Part shown: positions 1 to 8,756 of the stretch, in pieces
How the letters are laid out: each line of letters begins with the position of its first letter
Numbering within the stretch: position 1 is the first letter of the stretch
Source: an uncultured Prevotellaceae bacterium
Lineage (GTDB): Bacteria > Bacteroidota > Bacteroidia > Bacteroidales > Bacteroidaceae
Length of the DNA: 64,000 nucleotides
Assembly (NCBI GenBank): GCA_900314655.1
Contig: OMWC01000006.1
Location: 43,292 to 107,291, forward strand
Direction: 5' to 3'
Made by a program: the position numbers and the translations under genes
The notes under the pieces: model-generated
Seen by the model: only the letters and a program-made list of their open reading frames with translations
Databases searched by the model: none
What the model was told of the DNA's origin: nothing

Positions 1-621
1 TTGGTTGGCGAAAATGTTTTCCCAGAAGCCTCTGCCACTCTCTCAATTCCTATCGGAAAGATAGAAAATGAGTATGTCTTGTATCGTATTTTGAGCCGTT
101 TTGGCTTCGTTTCTCCCCAAATCAAGCAGATTTTTGCCCGTTTGGATGCTCCTACAGGAACGGTGTTTTGCTCTGAAACCCACACGCTGGTGTTCGATCG
201 TGGCTGTCTGCTCATTGAGGAATTGGAGAAAATTCCCTTCCGGGAGATGAAGATTCCCGAGGAGGGCATCTATCGGATAGGGGAGCATGCAAGGCTCAAA
301 ATTGAGCGGTTTCATCGAGAGGATTCTTTCCAGATTCCTCGCGAAAAGCATGTTGTTGCATTGGATGAAGCGGAGGTCAGTTTTCCGTTGACAGTTAGGC
401 GATTACGTGATGGTGACCGTTTCCGCCCGTTTGGCATGAAAGGTAGTAAGCTGGTTAGCGATTACCTTACTGACCAGAAACGCTCCTTGCTCGAAAAACG
501 CCGCCAGTTGGTCGTCACCGACAGCCGCGACCGCATCCTCTGGCTGGTTGGTGAACGACTGGATGATCGGTTCAGGATCAAGGATTCTACCGAACAGGTT
601 CTTGTGCTGATTAGTGAATAA
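1..621 (+). CDS. tilS: tRNA(Ile)-lysidine synthase TilS, C-terminal part (5' end outside window)
   Basis: The frame is open from the first base, so the gene starts upstream of the window and only the last ~206 residues are visible. TilS uses ATP to attach lysine to C34 of the CAU-anticodon tRNA-Ile so that it reads AUA. The N-terminal PP-loop ATPase domain is not in view. What is visible fits the C-terminal substrate-binding region: RDGDRFRPFGMKG near residues 135-147, then KLVSDYL and WLVGERLDDRFR, as in the TilS C-terminal domain. The stop TAA directly abuts the first 8-nt repeat unit of the following inverted-repeat element. Assignment rests on the C-terminal domain alone. Confidence 0.85.
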   Translation: MVGENVFPEASATLSIPIGKIENEYVLYRILSRFGFVSPQIKQIFARLDAPTGTVFCSETHTLVFDRGCLLIEELEKIPFREMKIPEEGIYRIGEHARLKIERFHREDSFQIPREKHVVALDEAEVSFPLTVRRLRDGDRFRPFGMKGSKLVSDYLTDQKRSLLEKRRQLVVTDSRDRILWLVGERLDDRFRIKDSTEQVLVLISE

Positions 622-622
622 T

Positions 623-780
623 GCGTTACAGCGTTACAGCGTTACAGTTCCAAAAACGATTGTGGGTAATTATGATAATAGAACTATATTTATATATATT
701 TATAAATATATATAAATATAGAAATAAATTTTGGATTAGAATGACTCTTTCGAGAACTGTAACACCGTAACATCGTAACA
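623..780. repeat. Inverted-repeat element 1: 8-nt tandem arms around a perfect 38-bp AT palindrome
   Basis: The left arm at 623-646 is three copies of GCGTTACA followed by GTTC. The right arm at about 753-780 is its imperfect reverse complement (GAAC, TGTAACAC, CGTAACAT, CGTAACA). Between them, 684-721 is a perfect 38-bp palindrome made only of A and T apart from its terminal C and G. The element fills much of the 398-nt gap between tilS and mazG, which are on the same strand, so it is not simply a terminator between convergent genes. The rest of the gap (781-958) shows no gene or clear repeat. Two other loci share this architecture with different sequence. Confidence 0.85.
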
Positions 781-958
781 ATCCTGAACACCGAAACCGC
801 AAAAAAGTATGAATGAATGTAATCGTGCAAACTTATCCAGGAATATGACATCCGAAGCGCAAAAATATGATTTCCTGCTGCGAAACCATATCGTAATTCC
901 TTTTAACAATATCAGATGTTTTTGTTAACAGAATTTTACAGCTTATCATGTGCAGTTT

Positions 959-990
959 TTTGGCGGATTCAAATTAATGTCGTATCTTTG
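959..990 (+). promoter_or_regulatory. Bacteroidetes-type promoter for mazG
   Basis: TTTG at 959-962 and TATCTTTG at 983-990 with a 20-bp spacer match the Bacteroidetes -33/-7 consensus. Expected start is near 997, about 23 nt before the mazG ATG. Confidence 0.75.
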
Positions 991-1019
991 CAAAGTAATT
1001 TCGAAACTGAATAGACAGT

Positions 1020-1859
1020 ATGCATACAAGAGAAGAGAAACTGGAAGCCTTCGGAAGGCTGCTCGATGTGCTCGACCGGCTGCGCAAGGAATGTCCCTGG
1101 GACAGGAAACAGACCAACGAGAGCCTGCGGCCGAACACGATCGAAGAGACGTTCGAACTGTGCGATGCCCTCCTGAAAGACGATAAGAAGAATATCTGCA
1201 AGGAACTGGGCGACGTGATCATGCACGTGATGTTTTATGCCAAAATAGGCGAAGAAACCGGCGATTTTGACATTGCCGACGTCTGCAACAAAGAGGCTGA
1301 CAAACTGATCTTCCGCCACCCGCACGTCTATGGCGAGGCAGAGAGCCTGAAGCATTCACACCTGGCGCAAGCCGCTGAGGGCGAGGAACTCTCATCCAAG
1401 CAGGTGCTCGAAAACTGGGAGCAGATCAAGATGCGCGAGAAGGATGGCAACAAGAGCGTGCTCAGCGGAGTGCCCGATGCGCTGCCCACGATCATCAAAG
1501 CCTATCGCATCCAGGAAAAGGCGCGCAACGTGGGGTTCGACTGGGAAGACCGTCAGGACGTTTGGGCAAAGGTACGCGAGGAACTTGGCGAACTGGAGGC
1601 TGAACTGAAACGGGAAGACAAGGAGAAGGCCACGAAGGAACTGGGCGATTTCCTCTTCTCCGTGATCAACGCTTCAAGGCTCTACAAGCTGAATCCCGAC
1701 AATGCGCTGGAATATACCAACCAGAAGTTTATTCGGCGTTTCAATTATATAGAGCAGCATTCCATCAAGGCAGGTAAGCCACTGACGGAAATGACGTTAG
1801 GCGAAATGGATAAACTTTGGAATGAAGCAAAGGAATTAGAAAAAGAATCAAAGATATGA
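1020..1859 (+). CDS. mazG: Nucleoside triphosphate pyrophosphohydrolase MazG
   Basis: A 279-residue cytosolic enzyme that hydrolyses NTPs to NMP and pyrophosphate, cleaning the nucleotide pool. Two MazG repeats are visible: EETFELCDALL (42-52) with ELGD (62-65), and EELGELEAEL (187-196) with ELGD (207-210). These are the acidic metal-binding motifs of the all-alpha NTP-PPase fold. ECPWDRKQT (24-32) is the usual MazG N-terminal signature. Length is normal for two-domain MazG. A good promoter lies directly upstream. The stop overlaps the start of the next gene (ATGA), suggesting an operon with the lipoprotein and RNase Z that follow. Confidence 0.95.
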   Translation: MHTREEKLEAFGRLLDVLDRLRKECPWDRKQTNESLRPNTIEETFELCDALLKDDKKNICKELGDVIMHVMFYAKIGEETGDFDIADVCNKEADKLIFRHPHVYGEAESLKHSHLAQAAEGEELSSKQVLENWEQIKMREKDGNKSVLSGVPDALPTIIKAYRIQEKARNVGFDWEDRQDVWAKVREELGELEAELKREDKEKATKELGDFLFSVINASRLYKLNPDNALEYTNQKFIRRFNYIEQHSIKAGKPLTEMTLGEMDKLWNEAKELEKESKI

Positions 1860-2416
1860 AGAGACTGATTTATATATTTGCAGCCCTGCTGGTGATAGGC
1901 ATCAGCGGTTGTAAGGAGCAGAAGAAACCCGCTCCGGAAGTATTGAGTGGCGTTGGAGAAGATAGCCTGGAAATGGCTGACACTACCGTCTATGGCGTTT
2001 GCGGAGAAGGCACGGCCATGCACTCCCTGGAACTTATCACCAACAACGGAGACACGCTGCTGATGGGAATGGGCGACGACTCGATACCCTGCGTGAGGGG
2101 CGGACTCTCGGTGGGCGATCGGCTGGCTGTCATCATCCAGAAAGGCGGCGAGGAAGATGAATGGGACAAGGCCTCGCTCGTGATCAACCTCACCACGCTG
2201 ATGGGTAAATGGACGGCTCTCGACAAGACTTTCGAACTGCAGGAAGGCGGAGTGGTGGTCAGCACCGTGGTAGAGCCCCATCCATTGACCGAATGGAAGA
2301 TCTTCAACGGTCATCTGGTGCTCTCGGCTGACACCTTCGATATCTATGAACTGGGAGCCGATTCCCTGTATCTGGAAAACAAGGCTGGCATCTTTGCCTA
2401 CAAACGGATGAAGTAG
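1856..2416 (+). CDS. Lipocalin-like lipoprotein of unknown function
   Basis: 186 residues. The N-terminus is a lipoprotein signal (hydrophobic run ending ISGC at 16-19), so the protein should be exported and lipid-anchored. The rest alternates short beta-type segments, and LMGKWTALDKTFELQEGG near 120 resembles the start of small lipocalin-like domains common in Bacteroidetes lipoproteins. No catalytic motif is visible. It overlaps mazG by 4 nt and lies 6 nt before the RNase Z start, so it is probably cotranscribed with both. The fold assignment is inference from motif shape. Confidence 0.75.
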   Translation: MKRLIYIFAALLVIGISGCKEQKKPAPEVLSGVGEDSLEMADTTVYGVCGEGTAMHSLELITNNGDTLLMGMGDDSIPCVRGGLSVGDRLAVIIQKGGEEDEWDKASLVINLTTLMGKWTALDKTFELQEGGVVVSTVVEPHPLTEWKIFNGHLVLSADTFDIYELGADSLYLENKAGIFAYKRMK

Positions 2417-2422
2417 GGCCAA

Positions 2423-3337
2423 GTGGAGCAGTTCAGGGTACATATCTTAGGGTGCGGAAGTGCATTGCCCACCCTTCACCACATGGCTTCCTCGCAGGTG
2501 GTGGAGTTGCGCGACAAGCAGTTCATGGTGGACTGCGGTGAAGGCACCCAGTTGCAGATACGCCGTTCGCGAATCAATTTCAATAAGATTCAGGCCGTCT
2601 TCATATCCCATATTCATGGCGACCATTGCTTCGGGCTGATAGGAATGATCAGCACCTTCGGACTTCAGGGGCGCAAGGCTCCGCTCCAGGTATATGCCCC
2701 TGAGGCGCTCGGGCCGATGCTGCAGTCGCAGATAGACCTCTTCTGCCAGCACCTCAGTTTCGAGGTCACTTTCCATGCCATTGACACGAAGCAGAACGCC
2801 GTCATCTATGAAGACCGCTCGCTCACGGTGTCAACCATCCCCTTGCAGCACCGGCTGCCCACGTGCGGTTTCCTCTTCCGTGAAAAACCTACTTTGCCGC
2901 ATATCCGGCGCGATATGATTGACTATCTGGAGATACCAGTCTCGCAAATCAACAACATCAAGAACGGGGCAGGGTGGACAACTCCTGACGGCCGCACCTT
3001 CACCCACGAACAACTGACCACACCTCCTGATCCGCCCCGCGCTTATGCCTATTGCTCAGATACCCGATATGTGCCCACGCTCCATGAGATCGTTGCCGGT
3101 GTTGACCTGCTGTATCACGAGAGCACCTATTGCCTTGACAGCAAGCAGCGGGCCGAGACCTACTGGCACAGCACGGCAGCCGATGCGGCCACGGTGGCAC
3201 GGGAGGCAGGCGTGAAGAAACTGCTGCTGGGTCACTACAGTTCGCGCTATCCAGATGAAAACGCATTCCTGGATGAAGCCCGCGAGATATTCCCGGAGTC
3301 GTATCTCACCAACGAAAATGACATTTTCAACGTCTGA
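2423..3337 (+). CDS. rnz: Ribonuclease Z
   Basis: A metallo-beta-lactamase-fold endonuclease that removes the 3' trailer of pre-tRNAs. The zinc-binding motif HIHGDH is at 63-68; further ligands fit HESTY and LLLGHYSSRY towards the C-terminus. The N-terminal ILGCGSALPT strand is typical. The start is GTG at 2423: the next in-frame ATG (residue 21) would remove that conserved first strand. Length (304) is normal. It lies 6 nt after the lipoprotein stop. Transcription probably ends before 3361, where a new promoter begins. Confidence 0.95.
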   Translation: MEQFRVHILGCGSALPTLHHMASSQVVELRDKQFMVDCGEGTQLQIRRSRINFNKIQAVFISHIHGDHCFGLIGMISTFGLQGRKAPLQVYAPEALGPMLQSQIDLFCQHLSFEVTFHAIDTKQNAVIYEDRSLTVSTIPLQHRLPTCGFLFREKPTLPHIRRDMIDYLEIPVSQINNIKNGAGWTTPDGRTFTHEQLTTPPDPPRAYAYCSDTRYVPTLHEIVAGVDLLYHESTYCLDSKQRAETYWHSTAADAATVAREAGVKKLLLGHYSSRYPDENAFLDEAREIFPESYLTNENDIFNV

Positions 3338-3371
3338 TTTCCGTCGCTTTGACAAAATTATGGGCTAAATA

Positions 3372-3403
3372 TTTGGAAGTTTCAAGTAAAATACTTATAT
3401 TTG
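3372..3403 (+). promoter_or_regulatory. Promoter for the secreted protein/L,D-transpeptidase/ECF sigma operon
   Basis: TTTG at 3372-3375 and TATATTTG at 3396-3403, spacer 20 bp. Expected start near 3410, which rules out the TTG-started longer reading of the next gene and supports ATG at 3422. Confidence 0.75.
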
Positions 3404-3421
3404 CACCAAATATATGCGCGT

Positions 3422-3727
3422 ATGAAGAAATTTTTCCTTAAAATAACCCTCTCGCTGGCTATGTTGGCTGGCTTGCCTGCCATGAGTATGGCGGCTATCG
3501 AAATCATCGATCAGGACGCTCAGGCCACGGTGATTTCGCAAACCACCAACAACACGCTTCACATCGTGAATGCCAATGGAGGCGTGGTCTATATCTACAA
3601 CGTGGCTGGCAAGTGTATCAAGACCTTCAAGGTGGAAGGCCCAGACCGCCAGTATGAACTCAATCTTCCGAAAGGAATCTATATCGTAAAAGTAGGTAAC
3701 ACCGCACGACGCATCACCGTGAAATAA
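3422..3727 (+). CDS. Small secreted protein with type IX sorting-like C-terminal domain
   Basis: 101 residues from the ATG at 3422. A signal peptide (KKFFLKITLSLAMLAGLPAMSMA) is followed almost at once by a beta-rich stretch containing VYIYNVAGKCIKTF, GIYIVKVG and RITVK. This pattern resembles the Por/type IX secretion C-terminal sorting domain, but here it makes up nearly the whole mature protein and carries no visible cargo. Such stand-alone domains are common in Prevotella; whether they are secreted by T9SS is unknown. The stop overlaps the next start (TAATG), tying it to the L,D-transpeptidase gene. Confidence 0.75.
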   Translation: MKKFFLKITLSLAMLAGLPAMSMAAIEIIDQDAQATVISQTTNNTLHIVNANGGVVYIYNVAGKCIKTFKVEGPDRQYELNLPKGIYIVKVGNTARRITVK

Positions 3728-5256
3728 TGCGCAGGATTCTCTGGATGGCATTCTTTTCGGCAGCCTTTATCCTGATGGCTTGCGACGAAAAGGGTACCTA
3801 TTCAAATAAAGACTTGACCGTAGAAGCGTTTTCAGCGATGGAAACGCCTTCTTTTGCTATCAACTCACATACGATACGCAAACATCTCTCACAGATACTG
3901 AAGGCAGATACGGGGCGGCTCATTGCTGATAGGGAAGTCCGTAATTACTACCGTAGGGAGCGTCCCTTCCTCTGGATTGACCGTCACGGCATTGACCATA
4001 GGGCCGACTCGCTGCTCTACTGGCTTGAAAGAGTGGGTGAGACCGGCATCGACCCTGCCATCTACCGACTGGAGAAGATGAAGTCCGACCTCGCCAGGCT
4101 CCGCAGGCTTGACCTCTCGGAAGAGGAAGACATCAATCGGGTGATGGCAAGGCTGGAATACAACCTTACCCGCGCCTACCTGCGCTATTCCTCTTGTCAG
4201 CATTTCGGCTATGTGAATCCTGCCTACACGCTCAACCATTGTGCCGTAAAAGACTCGGATTCCACCCACGTCACGTATTACCATGTGTTCGACGTGAAAA
4301 TGAGCCATCCCAACGAGGCTTTCTACACACGGGCCTATCACAAGATTCAGCACGATAGTGTGGACTTTTTCCTGCGCGAAATCCAGCCTACGGGCAAGAT
4401 GTACCGTCGGCTGGTGGACTATCTGAACACCAAGAAGCCCCAGGGCGAAGAGCGTCGCAAGGTGATATGCAGCATCGAGCAATGCCGCTGGCAAACGGAG
4501 GATTCGCCCGAGAAACATTCGAAATACGTGTTCGTGAACATACCTTCCTACCGCCTCTATGCCTATGGGGAGGATTCGGTGCTGACGATGAAGGTGGGAT
4601 GTGGCAAACTCAAGACCCGCACGCCCCTTATCCATTCCAGCATCAAGCGGATGGATCTCAATCCGAAGTGGTTCGTTCCCCAGAGCATTGCCAAGGGCAT
4701 TGCCGGACGTACGGGCTATCTGCGCCGCAACAACATGTATATCTACGACCGGAAGGCGGGTAAGCTGCCACCCGAACGAGGCTCCTATTCGCGTATCATG
4801 GAGGGCAAGCAATATATCGTACAAGAGGGTGGCCCCGGCAATTCCTTAGGACGCATCATCTTCCGTTTCGATAATAACCATAGCGTTTATCTGCACTATA
4901 CGAACACGCCCTGGTTCTTTCAGAAGAGCGAGCGCTCGGTCAGCCACGGGTGCGTGCGTGTGGAAAGACCTTTGGAACTGGCCATTTTCCTGCTGAAGAA
5001 GAAGGATGAGGACTTGATAGAGAGAATTAAGTATTCGATGGAGGCCGACCTCAATCCTAACGACAATGCTCCGGATGACAAACCCAAGGTTGACCGCAAG
5101 AAGCTGATAGGCAGCGTCAACGTTGACCCAGAAATCCCCGTTTTCATCGGTCATTTCACCTGCTATCCATCGGCCGACGGCGAGCTGCATTATTATAAAG
5201 ATGTGTATGGCTATGATGCCGCCATCTGGAAAGAAATGAAAAAATACCTGCTTTGA
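3727..5256 (+). CDS. L,D-transpeptidase, YkuD/YcbB-like lipoprotein
   Basis: 509 residues. The N-terminus ends LMAC, a lipobox, so the protein is probably anchored in the envelope. The YkuD catalytic motif SVSHGCVRV lies near residues 404-412 with the nucleophilic cysteine intact. YVFVNIPSYRLYAY marks the start of the catalytic domain, preceded by a helical region like that of YcbB. The family makes 3-3 crosslinks in peptidoglycan or attaches proteins to it. The gene overlaps both neighbours, so its expression is coupled to the ECF sigma factor downstream, suggesting a cell-wall stress link (inference). Confidence 0.9.
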   Translation: MRRILWMAFFSAAFILMACDEKGTYSNKDLTVEAFSAMETPSFAINSHTIRKHLSQILKADTGRLIADREVRNYYRRERPFLWIDRHGIDHRADSLLYWLERVGETGIDPAIYRLEKMKSDLARLRRLDLSEEEDINRVMARLEYNLTRAYLRYSSCQHFGYVNPAYTLNHCAVKDSDSTHVTYYHVFDVKMSHPNEAFYTRAYHKIQHDSVDFFLREIQPTGKMYRRLVDYLNTKKPQGEERRKVICSIEQCRWQTEDSPEKHSKYVFVNIPSYRLYAYGEDSVLTMKVGCGKLKTRTPLIHSSIKRMDLNPKWFVPQSIAKGIAGRTGYLRRNNMYIYDRKAGKLPPERGSYSRIMEGKQYIVQEGGPGNSLGRIIFRFDNNHSVYLHYTNTPWFFQKSERSVSHGCVRVERPLELAIFLLKKKDEDLIERIKYSMEADLNPNDNAPDDKPKVDRKKLIGSVNVDPEIPVFIGHFTCYPSADGELHYYKDVYGYDAAIWKEMKKYLL

Positions 5257-5792
5257 ACGAGAACGAGATATTAAGACTGTTGTCCAAGCCCGAAACGCAA
5301 CGCAAGGGCTTCGAGATGATTGTACGCCAGTATAGCGAAATGCTATATTGGAAGATACGTAATATCGTTCAAGACCATGATGATGCCAACGACGTGCTAC
5401 AGAATACGTTCCTCAAAGCCTGGCAGGGGCTCGGCGAATTCCACTCTAAGTCAAAATTATCCACATGGCTCTATCGTATTGCCGTAAACGAATCGCTCGA
5501 TCACCTGAGAAAGCAGAAATCCAAAGTGAGTGCCGACGAAGATATCTCAGTGGCCAACCGGTTGCTGGCAGATAACTTCTTCGATGGTGATGAAGCGCAG
5601 GCCCTGCTGCAGGAAGCCATAGCGCAACTGCCTGATGTTCAGCGCACTGTGTTCACACTACGCTACTATGACAATATGAAGTATTCAGAGATGAGTATCT
5701 TGCTGAAAACCTCAGAAGGTGCCCTGAAAGCCTCATATCACATAGCGGTGAAAAAAATTCATGACTATCTTTTAAACTTTTCCAAATCCTAA
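5253..5792 (+). CDS. ECF-type RNA polymerase sigma factor
   Basis: 179 residues. Region 2 is visible in YSEMLYWKIRNIV with DDANDVLQNTFLKAW, and region 4 in LPDVQRTVFTLRYYDNMKYSEMS followed by a helix-turn-helix. The likely start is TTG at 5253, overlapping the TGA of the transpeptidase gene; no in-frame ATG lies early enough to keep region 2. It is followed 25 nt later by a small single-pass membrane protein that may be its anti-sigma factor. Target promoters are unknown; autoregulation of this operon is plausible. Confidence 0.9.
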   Translation: MNENEILRLLSKPETQRKGFEMIVRQYSEMLYWKIRNIVQDHDDANDVLQNTFLKAWQGLGEFHSKSKLSTWLYRIAVNESLDHLRKQKSKVSADEDISVANRLLADNFFDGDEAQALLQEAIAQLPDVQRTVFTLRYYDNMKYSEMSILLKTSEGALKASYHIAVKKIHDYLLNFSKS

Positions 5793-5817
5793 ACGTCTAA
5801 CTATCAAAGAAATCATT

Positions 5818-6171
5818 ATGAAAGAAGAGAATGATCTTAAACAGGCCTATGGCACACAAGCCCCTTTCAAGGTGCCTGAAGGATATTTCGATGATTTTGC
5901 TACCCGCATGATGCAGATGCTGCCCGAGCAGGAAGCAAAGGTTATCGAGATGAAACCGTCAGGATGGCTACGCTGGCGTCCCTACGTGGCAGCAGCCAGT
6001 ATTTGTGCGATAATCGGCGGCTCGGCTTTGTTCTTCTTCGGACAAAATACCGAGCAGACCACTGCCTATTCCGGTTCGAATGCTGCTGCTACGGAGATCA
6101 CTATGGAGCAGGCTGCCGACTATGTGATGATTGACAATGATGACATTTATACTTATTTAGCTGATTTCTGA
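5818..6171 (+). CDS. Small single-pass membrane protein, candidate anti-sigma factor
   Basis: 117 residues with a soluble N-terminal ~60 residues, one membrane segment (YVAAASICAIIGGSALFFF, about 61-79) and a short acidic C-terminal tail. It contains no clear zinc-binding HxxxCxxC motif, so it is not a classic ZAS anti-sigma. Position immediately after the ECF sigma gene and topology (cytosolic head, membrane anchor) suggest it holds the sigma factor at the membrane. The stop overlaps the next start (TGATG). Function is inferred from context only. Confidence 0.65.
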   Translation: MKEENDLKQAYGTQAPFKVPEGYFDDFATRMMQMLPEQEAKVIEMKPSGWLRWRPYVAAASICAIIGGSALFFFGQNTEQTTAYSGSNAAATEITMEQAADYVMIDNDDIYTYLADF

Positions 6172-6611
6172 TGAAAAAGATTCTCCTATTATTTATATCG
6201 CTCATGAGCCTGACGCAGGCATCAGCTCAATTCGGGAAGATGCCTAAGTTTGACCCCAAGCAGTTTCAGGCTGATATGGAGCAATTCATCACGACTGAAG
6301 CCGCTCTCTCGCCCAAGGAGGCAGAGGCTTTCTTCCCAGTTTATCGGGAAATGCAGAAGAAGCAGCGTATTTTGTTTGACCAGCAACGCCGCCTCCGTCA
6401 CATCAAGCCTACGGATGAAGCCGGTTGCCGTGAGGCTATTCAGAAGAGTGATGACTGTGAACTCCAGTTGAAAGAGATACAGTTGCAGTATCATAAGAAG
6501 TTCATGAAGATTCTTCCGGCCTCCAAAGTCTATGATGTCCTGCGCGCGGAGGAAAAGTTCCATCGGCAGATATTCAGCATGAACAGGTTCGGAAGAGGCG
6601 GGAGACGTTAA
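6171..6611 (+). CDS. Exported Spy/CpxP-like helical protein
   Basis: 146 residues: a signal peptide (LLLFISLMSLTQASA) then an amphipathic, charged, mostly helical region with KMPKFDPKQFQ, EQFITTEAALSPKEAEAFF and FPVYREMQKKQR. This arrangement is seen in Bacteroidetes proteins that follow ECF sigma/anti-sigma pairs and resembles the periplasmic Spy/CpxP/heavy-metal-sensor group. The tail is Arg/Gly-rich. It overlaps the preceding gene by 1 nt and is last in the operon, with a strong terminator 33 nt later. A periplasmic sensor or chaperone role is inference. Confidence 0.7.
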   Translation: MKKILLLFISLMSLTQASAQFGKMPKFDPKQFQADMEQFITTEAALSPKEAEAFFPVYREMQKKQRILFDQQRRLRHIKPTDEAGCREAIQKSDDCELQLKEIQLQYHKKFMKILPASKVYDVLRAEEKFHRQIFSMNRFGRGGRR

Positions 6612-6643
6612 GAGTCCTTCACATTTCCAATAGGTAAAAACAC

Positions 6644-6683
6644 AAAGAAAGCCGTTTTCATCGTGAAAGCGGCTTTCTTTTTT
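6644..6683. terminator. Bidirectional terminator between the ECF operon and htpG
   Basis: AAAGAAAGCCG at 6644-6654 pairs perfectly with CGGCTTTCTTT at 6670-6680, with T-runs on both strands. The flanking genes converge. Confidence 0.9.
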
Positions 6684-6701
6684 AGCATATCTCAAAAGGA
6701 T

Positions 6702-8756
6702 TTATCCTATCAGTTCCACACTTCGTTTGAGGAATTTGTCGAGTGCTTCACCGCGAAGCATACCGTTCTGCAGAAGGGCAAGGTCAATCAGTTGGTGAAC
6801 AATCTTGTTGTCCTTGGCGGCCTCGGCAATAATCTGCTTCTTCTGGTTCTGCTGTTCATCGATAGCCTTCTGCGTGTTGCTCAGGTCGTCTTTCTCGTCC
6901 TGGGTCACTTCCTCTGGCTTCTTCTTGTTCTGCTCCTGACGGAGAATGGCCAGGCGGGCTTCCTGTCCCTTGATTTCAGCAAGGACTGGCTTCAGGGCTT
7001 CCTCGGTTTTGGCGGTTTCATCGGCAAGAACCTTCTTGATGAGCGGATGATCGGCATTGAGCACCAGGTTGTAGGCATCGGGCATCTGCGAATAGAATCC
7101 CATGCCCTGCTGATAGCGGCTCATGTCCTTCATGCGGCGCATGTATTCACTCTGCGTGATAACGATGGGCTGAGCCTGTTCGCCAAGACTCTCCACCTCC
7201 ACATAGAACTCTGCCTTCTCCATCTTGGGCATCTGCGAGCGGAAAGCCTCTGACAGATTGTCACTCGCTTCTTTCTCAAGTGTGTTCTTCGGGGCATCCT
7301 CCTTCACGATGAGACGGTCGATAATGTCACCGTCAACGCGTGTGAAGCGGCTCTTCTCGAACTTCTGCTCCAGCATTCCCACCATCGGTGTGTCAAGTTG
7401 TCCGTCCATCATCAGCACGGAATAGCCTTTAGCCTTTGCTCCTTCAATGAAGGAGTATTCTGCTTCCTTATCGTTGGCATAGAGATAGATCAGGTTACCG
7501 TCCTTGTCGGTCTGATTATCCTTGATGAGTGTCTTGTATTCCTCGTAGGTGAAGTATTTGCCATCTACATCCTTCAGCAAGGCGAAGTCCTTGGCTCGGT
7601 CGTAGAAATCTTCCTGCGAAAGCATGCCGTAATGGATGAAGAGCTTCAGGTCGTCCCATTTCTCCTCGAAATCCTTGCGGTTCTCCTTGAAGAGAGAGCT
7701 CAGCCGGTCGGCAACTTTCTTGGTGATATAGGTGGAAATCTTCTTTACGTCACGGTCGCTCTGGAGATACGAGCGGCTTACATTCAACGGAATATCGGGT
7801 GAGTCAATCACGCCATGAAGCAGGGTCAGGAACTCAGGAACGATGCCTTCCACCTGATCCGTTACGAACACCTGGTTGCAATAGAGCTGAATCTTATTGC
7901 GCTGAATGTCAATGTTTTGCTTGATACGTGGGAAATAGAGAATACCCGTCAGATTGAACGGATAATCTACATTCAGGTGAATCCAGAACAGGGGCTCGTC
8001 CTGCATGGGGTAGAGTGTGCGGTAGAAACTTTTGTAGTCCTCGTCCTTCAGCGTGGAAGGAGTCTTTGTCCAGAGCGGCTCCACATTATTTATAATATTG
8101 TCTTCCTCGGTATCCACCTGCTTGCCGTCCTTCCATTCGGTCTTCTTGCCGAAAGCAACCGAAACCGGCAGGAACTTGCAATACTTGTTGAGCAGTCGCT
8201 CAATGGTGGCCTTCTCAAGGAATTCCTTGCAATCATCGTCGATATAAAGGATGATATCCGAACCGCGATCGGCTTTCTCCACCTCTTCAATCGTGAATTC
8301 AGGACTACCGTCGCAGCTCCATTTCACGGCTTTCTCACCCTCACGATAACTCTTTGTCACGATTTCCACCTTCTTCGACACCATGAACGAAGAATAGAAA
8401 CCCAGTCCGAAGTGGCCGATGATGGCGTTGGCCGTGTCCTTATACTTGTCAAGGAAGTCAGTAACGCCTGAGAAAGCAATCTGGTTAATGTATTTGTCAA
8501 TTTCCTCTGCGGTCATTCCGATACCGCGGTCGCTGATGGTCAGTGTGCCCTTGTCGGCATCGAGCGAAACATGCACGGTCAGGTCGCCCAATTCTCCGTT
8601 GAAATCGCCTTTTTCTTTCAGCGTCTTCAACTTCTGGGTGGCATCAACGGCATTGCTCACCATTTCACGGAGGAAAATCTCATGGTCAGAATAGAGAAAT
8701 TTTTTGATGACGGGGAAGATGTTCTCTGTCGTAACCCCGATATTACCTTTTTGCAT
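6702..8756 (-). CDS. htpG: Molecular chaperone HtpG (Hsp90)
   Basis: 684 residues, a usual length for Bacteroidetes HtpG. The N-terminal GHKL ATPase domain is clear: DHEIFLREMVSNAVDAT (helix with the ATP-binding Asn), ISDRGIGMT and GHFGLGFYSSFMV. A middle domain (YPFNLTGILYFP, NKIQLYCNQVFV, NVSRSYLQSDR) and C-terminal dimerisation domain follow. It is an ATP-driven dimeric cytosolic chaperone. The gene stands alone between a bidirectional terminator and a 219-nt gap shared with a divergent ECF sigma gene. I could not identify a consensus promoter on its side of that gap. Confidence 0.97.
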   Translation of the reverse strand: MQKGNIGVTTENIFPVIKKFLYSDHEIFLREMVSNAVDATQKLKTLKEKGDFNGELGDLTVHVSLDADKGTLTISDRGIGMTAEEIDKYINQIAFSGVTDFLDKYKDTANAIIGHFGLGFYSSFMVSKKVEIVTKSYREGEKAVKWSCDGSPEFTIEEVEKADRGSDIILYIDDDCKEFLEKATIERLLNKYCKFLPVSVAFGKKTEWKDGKQVDTEEDNIINNVEPLWTKTPSTLKDEDYKSFYRTLYPMQDEPLFWIHLNVDYPFNLTGILYFPRIKQNIDIQRNKIQLYCNQVFVTDQVEGIVPEFLTLLHGVIDSPDIPLNVSRSYLQSDRDVKKISTYITKKVADRLSSLFKENRKDFEEKWDDLKLFIHYGMLSQEDFYDRAKDFALLKDVDGKYFTYEEYKTLIKDNQTDKDGNLIYLYANDKEAEYSFIEGAKAKGYSVLMMDGQLDTPMVGMLEQKFEKSRFTRVDGDIIDRLIVKEDAPKNTLEKEASDNLSEAFRSQMPKMEKAEFYVEVESLGEQAQPIVITQSEYMRRMKDMSRYQQGMGFYSQMPDAYNLVLNADHPLIKKVLADETAKTEEALKPVLAEIKGQEARLAILRQEQNKKKPEEVTQDEKDDLSNTQKAIDEQQNQKKQIIAEAAKDNKIVHQLIDLALLQNGMLRGEALDKFLKRSVELIG

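Noticed and set aside
623..780. Invertible promoter (phase-variable switch) flanked by inverted repeats
   Set aside because: The core is itself nearly symmetric and contains no convincing TAnnTTTG promoter, so inversion would change little. No invertase gene is in the window.
7398..8471. Plus-strand readings opposite htpG
   Set aside because: Antisense of a strongly conserved chaperone gene; no family similarity or regulatory signals.
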